A DNA stretch of 64,000 nt from JAWLCQ01 sp041687095 (GTDB taxonomy: Bacteria > Planctomycetota > Phycisphaerae > SM23-33), in NCBI GenBank assembly GCA_041687095.1, contig JAWLCQ010000002.1:32147-96146 (forward strand). The letters are read 5' to 3'. Under the pieces are notes generated by a model. It was not told where the DNA came from, did not search any database, and saw only the letters and a program-made list of their open reading frames with translations. Shown piece by piece: positions 57,498 through 64,000 of the stretch (positions within the stretch are counted from its first letter, which is position 1; the number at the start of each line of letters is the position of its first letter). The position numbers and the translations under genes are program-made.

Positions 57498-60400
57498 ATG
57501 GTGTGTTTCCCCCGACGACTGCTGGTCCTCCCCATCCTGCTCGCCCTGGCCTCGCTGACGGTTCCCGTTAGCGCGGGGGAGATCTGGTGGCGGGAGTACG
57601 GGGCGCAGATCGATGACGCCCTCCTGCTGCACTTCGGCCCGCCCGCCCCCTCGCTGGGCAAGCTCGTCGCCCAGACCGTCCAGCAGCAGCAGGCCGCCGA
57701 CCCCCTCGCGGCGGCCGACGCCCTGAGCGAACTCGACCTCGAGGAGGACGACGGGCTGGGGGGGCTCGAACTGCCCGACAAGATCACCCGCGAAGAGGTC
57801 GCCGCCTCCCGCCGCCCCGCCCCCATTGACGACCGTAACGTCCCCCCGGGCGTGGTCCTCGACTACAGCGACGCCCGCCGACGGGCCCAACTCGCCCCCG
57901 ACGGGCCGCGCCTCACCCCCGACGGCAAGTTCGGTGGGGGCCTGCAGTGCGTGGGCAGGGGGGGGCTCGCCTTCGACATCCGCGAGTATCCCGGGGAGCG
58001 CGTGCGGGCGGGGACGGCGGTGGAGTTCTGGGTCCGCGTGGAGGACTACCCCATGGCGCCGGCATGCATGGCCTCCTACCGCAGCGAGGGCGGCGGTGCG
58101 GGCGTGCGGCTGCTGCTGCACCCCGACGGCCGCGTCGAACTCCTCGCCGACCATCCCTTGGGCAACCCCACGCTGCCCGAGCGCATCGCGGTCCTCAAGG
58201 AGTTGCTCGCGAAGCGCAACACCCGCGTCCTCTCGCCCGATCCGCTTCCCAAGGGCCAGTGGGTGCACGTCGCGGCGATGAACGGGGAGGTCATCGTGCA
58301 GGGGTACGGCAGCCCGTCGTCGTTCGAGCTGCACCTCAATGGCCGCAAGGTCGCCGAGTACATCACCGAGCCCAACAACGGCTATAGCCTGTTGAGCGGG
58401 CCGGGGAAGCTGGTCGTGGGCAACTCGCAGGACGGGACTCAGCCCTTCACGGGGACGCTGGACGAGGTCCGCATCACCTGCCGCCGCCCGTCGTACTACC
58501 CTGCACCCGAGCTGCCGTGGCGGACGGAGGGGATGGCCCGGAGTGTGCAGTTCGGCCCTCCGGCCTTCCGCGCCGACCGCCTCCTCCGCTACGCCTCCCT
58601 GGACGGGGAGGCGAAGTACGACATCGATCGCTCTGGTGCGGGCGCCATCGAGCTGCCCGCGAAGGGGCAGGCCCCCGCGTCCCTCCGCGTCGAGGGCGTC
58701 CGCGGGGCGGGGTGGCGGATGGACCCCACGGGCGCGTTCCCGCGCTTCGACCTCCGCGGGCTCGACCCGCGGCAGGGGGCCCTGGAGTTCTGGGCCTGCG
58801 CCCCCAACTGGGACCGCTCGCTCCTGCAGCTCGCCGACTACACCCTCCCCGAGGATGAGGCCAAGAAAGCCTGGGCCGCCCTGAACCTCAGCGGTGTGCG
58901 GCTGTGGGGACGGGACAAGCGGGACGGGGCCGTCAAGATCTTCGCCGAACTCGACCTCAAGGCCGTCCCGCTCACGCCCGGGCAGTGGACGCACCTGGTG
59001 CTTCAGTGGCTGCCCCCCCTCGAGCCCCCCAAGGAGCGGCCCCGGGGCTACAAGCCTCCGCAGACGGAGTTCGTCTACCTCGACGGGGCGACCCGCGGGG
59101 CGGGGAGGTTCCGGCGGCTCGACGCGGCCGAACTCGCCCACATCGAGCCGCTGTACGCGGAGTTCGGAATCCCCCCGACGGTGCAGACCGTCACGGGCGA
59201 GGTGCCCCTGCTGGCGATCGATGAGGTCGCCTTCTACTCCGCTCCGTTCCCCCCCGACGAGATCGCCCGCGCCCGCGACCGCTGGGTGGGCGAACTCAAA
59301 CCCATGGCGTCGATGAAGACCTCGACGAGCGTGGGCTACAAGTACTCGATCGGGGAACTCACGTTCCGCGTCCGCACCGAGGATCTGCCCGAGGCGAAGC
59401 GGGTCTCCCTGACGCTCCACCGCGTGGACGGGCCCCCGCAGCAACTCGCCGGCCCCCTCGCCCAGGACCTCGACCCCCAGGGCCAGGCCGAACTCCGCGT
59501 GCTCGACCGCTCCCCGCTCCCGCACGGCCGCTATGAGTTCCGCTACGCCCTGCAGGACGCCGGCGGGCAGACGCTCGTCGAGGAGACGTCCGCCTGGAGC
59601 TTCGAGAAGGAGCCCTGGCGGAACAACCGCCTGGGGATCCTCACCAAGACCCCGCCCCCCTGGACGCCCGTGCAGGTCGAGGGCCGGACCGTCTCGACGC
59701 GGATGACCCGCTACGTCCTGGGCGACGGCGGATTGCCCGTCGAACTCCACGCCGACGGGGTGAACCTGCTGGCGGGCCCGGTCCGGCTGCTGGAGGACGG
59801 GACGCCGATGCGGGGCGAGGGGCTGAGGATCTCCGATTCCAACGACGTGGACGCGACGTGGACGGGCCGGTTCCGCGGGACCACCTGCGACGTGACGCTC
59901 CAGTGCACGATCGAGTATGACGGCATGGTCCGGCACGAGCTGCGGGTCGAGCCCAAGAGCCCCGACCGCCCGGTGGCCCGCCTCACGCTGGACGTGCCCC
60001 TCCGGAGCGAGCACGCCACCCGCTACGCCTACTGCATGGCGGGGGCGGTGGGCATGACGGCCGACGTGCTCGATACGGCGCAGGGGACGCTCTTCCAGTC
60101 CCGCCGCCCCTCCCACGCCGCCGCCGTTCAGCAGGCGAAGCGCAAGAAGGAGGCCCCGCCCGCCTGGGAGACCTATGAGGCGTGGGCCTTCTGCAACCAA
60201 CTCGACGTGAGCGACCGCAACCGGGGCATCTACTGGTTCGCCGACAACGCCGCCGGGTGGGCGCAGTCCAAGTCCGCCGACGCGCAGGAGATCGTCCGCG
60301 AGGGCGACGCGGTTCACCTCCGCCTGCACCTCGTGGCGGCCCCTGCCGCCTACGAGAGCGACCGCCCGATCGTGTTCGGGGTGCTCCCACACCCCGCCCG

Positions 60401-61871
60401 CCCGCTGCCCGAGTGGCACCGCAAGCTGCAGCGCTGCCGCCCCGAGGACGACAAACGCCTGTGCAACGTCTACGGGACGGTGTTCATGCCCTACGTGATG
60501 GACCCCCGCGGGGGCGAGGGCATGGCCGTCTTCCCCGCCCCCGACCCCCTCAAGCCCGAGGCGGGCCCGTCCTGGGACTACGCCCAGCGCTGCGGGGAGT
60601 ACTCCCGCCTGCTCGCCCCGTACGGGCTGCGGACGATGTACATGTCCCGCTACTGGTTCAAGTGCCGCGCCGGGGCGTACGACGGGTGGGAGTGGCGGAG
60701 CGGGCCCAGCGGGCAGGCGACGATGACCGAGAGCTTCGTCGACTACCTCGTCTGGGAGATGAACGAGTGGATCGGGCGCGACATCTGGGACGCCATCTAC
60801 CTCGACGAGATCTACGAGGCCCCCACCCGCAACGTCGAAGCGGGCCACGCCATCCGCCTCCCCGACGGGTCCGTGCAGGCGGGCGAGATGCTCTTCGGGT
60901 TCCGCGAACTGATGAAGCGGTGGCGGAACATCTTTCACCAGCACAACCGCGAACCGATGCTCACCGTCCACCTCACCCGCTCGTTCCCGTACTGCGGGAT
61001 CGTGTTCTGCGATTCCTACCTGGACGGGGAGGGGCACCCGCAGGTGACGGCGACGTCGCGCGACTTCGTCGACGCCGTCCCCCTCGCCCGCGCCGAGGTC
61101 CTCCAGAACCCCCGCCTCTGGGGCGTGGTCCCGTTCTACATGGTCTGCGTCTGGGAGGGCGGGTTCGGGGCGGGCAAGGACTGGAACCCCCATCCCCGCT
61201 GGGCGTGGCGGATGGCGCGGGGGGCGGTGAGCGTCCTGGCACACTTCGAGAACGGCGAGACCTACACGGACCAGGGCAACAGCGTCTACGCCCACTACTG
61301 GAGCGACGTCCTCCGCTGGGGCGCGGGCTCGACGGAGACGGCAACCTTCCATCCCTACTGGGATAACGCGAAGTACATCGAACTGCTTGCCCCCGCCCCC
61401 TCCGGGATCCGCAACGCCAAGGGCGGGTACGACCCCGACGTGCTCGTGTCGTTCTACCGCCACGCGCGCGACCAGCGCATCCTGCTCATCGCCTCCAACC
61501 GCACAAACGAGACGGCCGAGGTGCGCCTGCGGCTGAACCCCGAGGCGCTCGGGTGGGGGAAGGCGGACCCCGCCTCGCTGAAGCTGCAGGAATGGGACAC
61601 GGGCTACCCGCCCGCCCCCGGGGAGGACCTCCTCTCCCGCACCGAACTCAAGCAGGCCGCCCAGCCCTCCATGGTCGAGCCCGATGGGCTCACGCTGGAC
61701 CCGTCCGACGGCATCTCCCTCGACGACAATCCCATCCAGGACGTCCTCGTCGAGGAGGACCAGGAGAACAAGGCCGCCGCCATGGTCCCGCGGATCGAGG
61801 ACGGGGTGATCGTCCTGCCCATCCGCCCCAAGGACTTCCGCATGGTGTCCATCGAGCTTCCCGGCCGTTAG
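57498..61871 (+). CDS. Large exported LamG / DUF6067 (GH123-like) protein
   Basis: A 1457-residue protein. Signal peptide about 1-27 (RRLLVLPILLALASLTVPVS-AGE). A LamG-type concanavalin fold at about 110-325 (FGGGLQCVGRGGLAFDIREY, FELHLNGRKVAEYI, FTGTLDEVRITCRRPSYYP). A second at about 370-605 (GALEFWACAPNWDRSLLQLA, VPLTPGQWTHLVLQWLPP). The C-terminal 850 residues match the DUF6067 pattern related to GH123-type barrels (NQLDVSDRNRGIYWFADNAA, DAIYLDEIYEAPTRNV, GIVFCDSYLDGEGHPQ, ENGETYTDQGNSVYAHYWSD). Likely an extracytoplasmic glycan hydrolase. ATG behind AAGGAG. Confidence 0.8.
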   Translation: MVCFPRRLLVLPILLALASLTVPVSAGEIWWREYGAQIDDALLLHFGPPAPSLGKLVAQTVQQQQAADPLAAADALSELDLEEDDGLGGLELPDKITREEVAASRRPAPIDDRNVPPGVVLDYSDARRRAQLAPDGPRLTPDGKFGGGLQCVGRGGLAFDIREYPGERVRAGTAVEFWVRVEDYPMAPACMASYRSEGGGAGVRLLLHPDGRVELLADHPLGNPTLPERIAVLKELLAKRNTRVLSPDPLPKGQWVHVAAMNGEVIVQGYGSPSSFELHLNGRKVAEYITEPNNGYSLLSGPGKLVVGNSQDGTQPFTGTLDEVRITCRRPSYYPAPELPWRTEGMARSVQFGPPAFRADRLLRYASLDGEAKYDIDRSGAGAIELPAKGQAPASLRVEGVRGAGWRMDPTGAFPRFDLRGLDPRQGALEFWACAPNWDRSLLQLADYTLPEDEAKKAWAALNLSGVRLWGRDKRDGAVKIFAELDLKAVPLTPGQWTHLVLQWLPPLEPPKERPRGYKPPQTEFVYLDGATRGAGRFRRLDAAELAHIEPLYAEFGIPPTVQTVTGEVPLLAIDEVAFYSAPFPPDEIARARDRWVGELKPMASMKTSTSVGYKYSIGELTFRVRTEDLPEAKRVSLTLHRVDGPPQQLAGPLAQDLDPQGQAELRVLDRSPLPHGRYEFRYALQDAGGQTLVEETSAWSFEKEPWRNNRLGILTKTPPPWTPVQVEGRTVSTRMTRYVLGDGGLPVELHADGVNLLAGPVRLLEDGTPMRGEGLRISDSNDVDATWTGRFRGTTCDVTLQCTIEYDGMVRHELRVEPKSPDRPVARLTLDVPLRSEHATRYAYCMAGAVGMTADVLDTAQGTLFQSRRPSHAAAVQQAKRKKEAPPAWETYEAWAFCNQLDVSDRNRGIYWFADNAAGWAQSKSADAQEIVREGDAVHLRLHLVAAPAAYESDRPIVFGVLPHPARPLPEWHRKLQRCRPEDDKRLCNVYGTVFMPYVMDPRGGEGMAVFPAPDPLKPEAGPSWDYAQRCGEYSRLLAPYGLRTMYMSRYWFKCRAGAYDGWEWRSGPSGQATMTESFVDYLVWEMNEWIGRDIWDAIYLDEIYEAPTRNVEAGHAIRLPDGSVQAGEMLFGFRELMKRWRNIFHQHNREPMLTVHLTRSFPYCGIVFCDSYLDGEGHPQVTATSRDFVDAVPLARAEVLQNPRLWGVVPFYMVCVWEGGFGAGKDWNPHPRWAWRMARGAVSVLAHFENGETYTDQGNSVYAHYWSDVLRWGAGSTETATFHPYWDNAKYIELLAPAPSGIRNAKGGYDPDVLVSFYRHARDQRILLIASNRTNETAEVRLRLNPEALGWGKADPASLKLQEWDTGYPPAPGEDLLSRTELKQAAQPSMVEPDGLTLDPSDGISLDDNPIQDVLVEEDQENKAAAMVPRIEDGVIVLPIRPKDFRMVSIELPGR

Positions 61872-62071
61872 CCAGCAGGGCGTGCAGGCGCCGTGGCAAA
61901 GGCGTGCGCACGCGGACGGTCCCTGCGTCACCCTCCCGCGCGGAGCCTGCCTCCGCGGCGGGGGGGCAGAACCCGCCCGCCTTGCCTCGTTCGCCGCGCC
62001 AAAGCAACGGGCGAGGCGGGTCGCACGACCCACCTCGCCCGGTAAGCGCCAGAACTCGACGGCGGAACCGA

Positions 62072-63784
62072 CTATGCCCTGTGCATTTCCTGCCTTCCGG
62101 CCTCCTCTCCCACGCAGACGGGAGCAGGGGCTGGATCCGGGGCGGGGATATCGAGGCGCATCTTCAGCCCGTCGCGCCCCGCACCGTAGTAGCCGACGAG
62201 CCGGCGGACCGTGTGGAACCCGAGGGACTCGTACAGCCGGACGGCCGGGATGTTGTCTTCCTCGACCTCGAGGGAGATGGACGAGATGCCCTCGGCCTGC
62301 AGCACGCCGATGCAGCTTCGCAGCAGGGACTTGCCATAGCCCTTCCCGCGGTGGGAGGCGTCAACGGCGAGGGAGTAGACGCGCCCGACCGTGCCGTTGC
62401 GCGTCCGCCGGCGGAGGAGCATCGCCGCCGCCGCCACCTTGCCCTCGCAACGGACCACGTGCACGCTCGCCGTAGGCCGTTGCAGCAGGTAGCGGAGCTG
62501 GCGGCGCTTCACCGCGATCCCGGGCTCGAACGTCCCCGCCTCCAGGGCCGTCAGGTCGTCCAGGTCCGTGGGGGCGGCCCGGTCGATCTCCGGGAGCACC
62601 GGGCCCGGGGAGGCCGCCAGGGCCGCCGCGGCGTCGTCCATCTCGTTGAGGATCGTCTCGAGCCGGCGGTTCGGATCGAATGCGTGCATCGGAAGCGTCG
62701 CGGCCTGCTCCAGGTCGCTGAAGACCGTCTCCAGTCGATCCGAAGGATCCAGGGCCAGCGACGGAAGCGACGCGCTCGCACACGACGCCGCCTCGAGCAC
62801 CCCCGCCATCCCCCCGGCCGGGACCATCGTCACCCCGATGGGGCGGAGCACGAACTTGTCCAGCCGCCGCACGGGCCGGTAGCTCTCCTTCGTCCACGCC
62901 AGGGCCGGGATGTCCCAGTCGTCCCCGGCGTTGCACCAGCGGGTGTGGGCCCAGTACTGGCGGCAGAACTCGCTGAAGATGTACTGCGCCGATCCCACGT
63001 ACTCGCGGTCGGTCTTCTCGACCAGAACGCTGAAGATGTCGCGGCCGATCATCTCGCCGAACGTGAACCCCACGAGGTCGTTCCCCGCATACAGGGCCAT
63101 GCCCGTCAGGCCGATCCGCGCATGGTGGCGCAGGGCCTCCTCGGCGGCGAGCATGTCCTTGGATCGCTTGAAGGCCACGTTGGCGGCGAGGGCGGCGGGT
63201 TCGGCGGCCGTCTCCTCGTCCGCCTGGTGCTCCCAGCGGCGGAGCAGGCCCAGGCACCCCTCGAGGTGCAGGGCGGGATCGTACGTCTCCGTCCGCGCCG
63301 CGTACCGCCGCGCGAATCGATTGCGGGCCTGACGCTTCGACGCCAGATCGCCACCCGCCAGGTCGACCATCCGCTCGGTGGCGTACACGTAGTCCCCGCT
63401 CATCGGCTCGACGAGGTAGGGGCCCGAGAGGCGGTCGAGCATTTCCCGGCTGACGTACTCGACGCGGGTCCATCGCTCCAGGCCGACCGCGCCGTTGTAC
63501 TCGTCGCAGATCCGCAGCGCCTCGCGCAGGGAGGCAGCGGAGTCACCGGGACCAATGGGGGGAAACAGAAGGGTCAGTCCGCCGTCGCCGTTGGCGAACA
63601 CGCACAGACAGTCGTGCAGCCGCGCCCACTGCAAGTGAATGGGCTGCCGCCAGATGAACGTGTTGGCAAAGGAGTAGTCGGAAAGCCTGTCGGAACAGGA
63701 CTGGAAAGCTTGATCGAAGACAGCCTTGTCCTCGATTCGGATCGGAGCCAGCCCGAACGACCCGAAAGGATCGTCATCGCCCAT
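62072..63784 (-). CDS. DUF2156 (LPG-synthase-C-like) domain fused to a GNAT acetyltransferase
   Basis: A 570-residue protein. The N-terminal part (about 10-300) resembles DUF2156/phosphatidylglycerol lysyltransferase C-domains, which are tandem GNAT folds: LSDYSFANTFIWRQPIHLQW, KRQARNRFARRY, GLTGMALYAGNDLVGFTFGE, YIFSEFCRQYWAHTRWCNAG. The C-terminal part (about 415-545) is a GNAT domain with the acetyl-CoA loop VDASHRGKGYGKSLLRSCIG and VEEDNIPAVRLYESLGFHTV. A linker of about 100 residues has two repeats (SDRLETVFSDLEQAATLPMH / NRRLETILNEMDDAAAALA). Transfers an acyl group, target unknown. ATG 63784 chosen; ATG 63886 gives a longer, unconserved N-terminus. Confidence 0.75.
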   Translation of the reverse strand: MGDDDPFGSFGLAPIRIEDKAVFDQAFQSCSDRLSDYSFANTFIWRQPIHLQWARLHDCLCVFANGDGGLTLLFPPIGPGDSAASLREALRICDEYNGAVGLERWTRVEYVSREMLDRLSGPYLVEPMSGDYVYATERMVDLAGGDLASKRQARNRFARRYAARTETYDPALHLEGCLGLLRRWEHQADEETAAEPAALAANVAFKRSKDMLAAEEALRHHARIGLTGMALYAGNDLVGFTFGEMIGRDIFSVLVEKTDREYVGSAQYIFSEFCRQYWAHTRWCNAGDDWDIPALAWTKESYRPVRRLDKFVLRPIGVTMVPAGGMAGVLEAASCASASLPSLALDPSDRLETVFSDLEQAATLPMHAFDPNRRLETILNEMDDAAAALAASPGPVLPEIDRAAPTDLDDLTALEAGTFEPGIAVKRRQLRYLLQRPTASVHVVRCEGKVAAAAMLLRRRTRNGTVGRVYSLAVDASHRGKGYGKSLLRSCIGVLQAEGISSISLEVEEDNIPAVRLYESLGFHTVRRLVGYYGAGRDGLKMRLDIPAPDPAPAPVCVGEEAGRQEMHRA

Positions 63785-63895
63785 AAGCTCGCTGTATTGC
63801 GAACCTCCATACTGGTGCTCAGACGTTCGGTGGCCAAATTCCAAATCCCCCGAACACCAGATTTGGGGCACGCCGCCGCTGGGCATACTTTGAAT

Positions 63896-63926
63896 ATTGT
63901 ACCTATGCCCCGGGAGATATCGTCAA
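63896..63926 (-). promoter_or_regulatory. Sigma-70-like promoter for the DUF2156-GNAT gene
   Basis: Minus strand TTGACG (complement of 63921-63926), a 19-base spacer and TACAAT (complement of 63896-63901), in an AT-rich patch. The start point would be about 63889, just before ATG 63886 and about 105 bases before ATG 63784. Confidence 0.55.
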
Positions 63927-63982
63927 GATGGTCCCGTCCGATTCCAAAGTTTTTTTATCGACGAATCCCGATGTAGGGATAC

Positions 63983-63997
63983 GGGGGGGGGGGGGGG
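63983..63997 (+). other. Run of 15 G at the window edge
   Basis: A homopolymer close to the end of the window. It may mark an assembly or sequencing break rather than biology; a run of 11 G at 11199-11209 is similar. Confidence 0.6.
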
Positions 63998-64000
63998 ACG

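Noticed and set aside
57192..62033. A 1613-codon open frame on the minus strand opposite the LamG/DUF6067 gene
   Set aside because: It is an antisense shadow produced by high third-position GC; the plus-strand frame has a signal peptide and recognisable domains, whereas this one shows none.
1..64000. Insertion sequence or transposase genes to explain the repeats
   Set aside because: No transposase, integrase or recombinase motif was found in the window; the repeats look like small non-autonomous elements.

Overview
The window is a very GC-rich bacterial chromosome segment with about 42 protein-coding genes, 40 longer than 100 codons. I see no rRNA, tRNA, transposase or CRISPR array. Several traits point to a Gram-negative Planctomycetota-like lineage or a close PVC/FCB neighbour: three PEP-CTERM surface proteins, lipid A genes with a fused LpxC-FabZ, BamA and Skp, three sulfatases, a GH172 (DUF2961) enzyme and a DUF6067 enzyme, and many short palindromic interspersed repeats. 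This placement is inference; no marker gene settles it.

Region 1 (1-10782) is a compact tetrapyrrole locus. On the minus strand are the start of hemL and a precorrin-2 dehydrogenase. Divergently on the plus strand run hemB, hemA, hemC, a cobA-hemD fusion, ahbC and one long ORF that joins AhbD, AhbA and AhbB. The plus-strand genes overlap by a few bases or abut. Together they would take glutamate-1-semialdehyde to uroporphyrinogen III, then siroheme, then haem by the siroheme-dependent (Ahb) route. The most unusual feature of the window is here. Nearly every gene after hemB carries in-frame insertions built from palindromic repeats of several families (A to E below). These fall between conserved blocks, lengthen the proteins by about 30 to 145 residues, and occupy both junctions of the AhbD-AhbA-AhbB chain.

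Region 2 (10872-16764) holds a 53-residue Rho-N-like protein, a LysE-type exporter, the repair-coupling factor Mfd and a parvulin-type lipoprotein.

Region 3 (17004-25178, minus strand) is an envelope operon: bamA, skp, lpxD, lpxC-fabZ, two lpxA-type genes (one without the catalytic histidine) and a Gfo/Idh/MocA oxidoreductase.

Region 4 (25388-43217) is accessory: GH172, PEP-CTERM proteins, two sulfatases, acylphosphatase, branched-chain aminotransferase, an esterase, a URO-D-like protein, FetAB and a class II photolyase. Its intergenic gaps hold further palindromic repeats. One family has two copies 10 kb apart, and they differ by a compensatory base-pair change.

Region 5 (43331-64000) has an SDR, RsmH, a two-gene signalling pair (NarL-type regulator and a GGDEF/HD-GYP membrane protein), a third sulfatase, a CocE-like hydrolase, a HARE-domain DNA-binding protein with a histone H1-like linker, two overlapping glycosyltransferase genes (one fused to a helical domain), a 1457-residue LamG/DUF6067 protein and a DUF2156-GNAT fusion.
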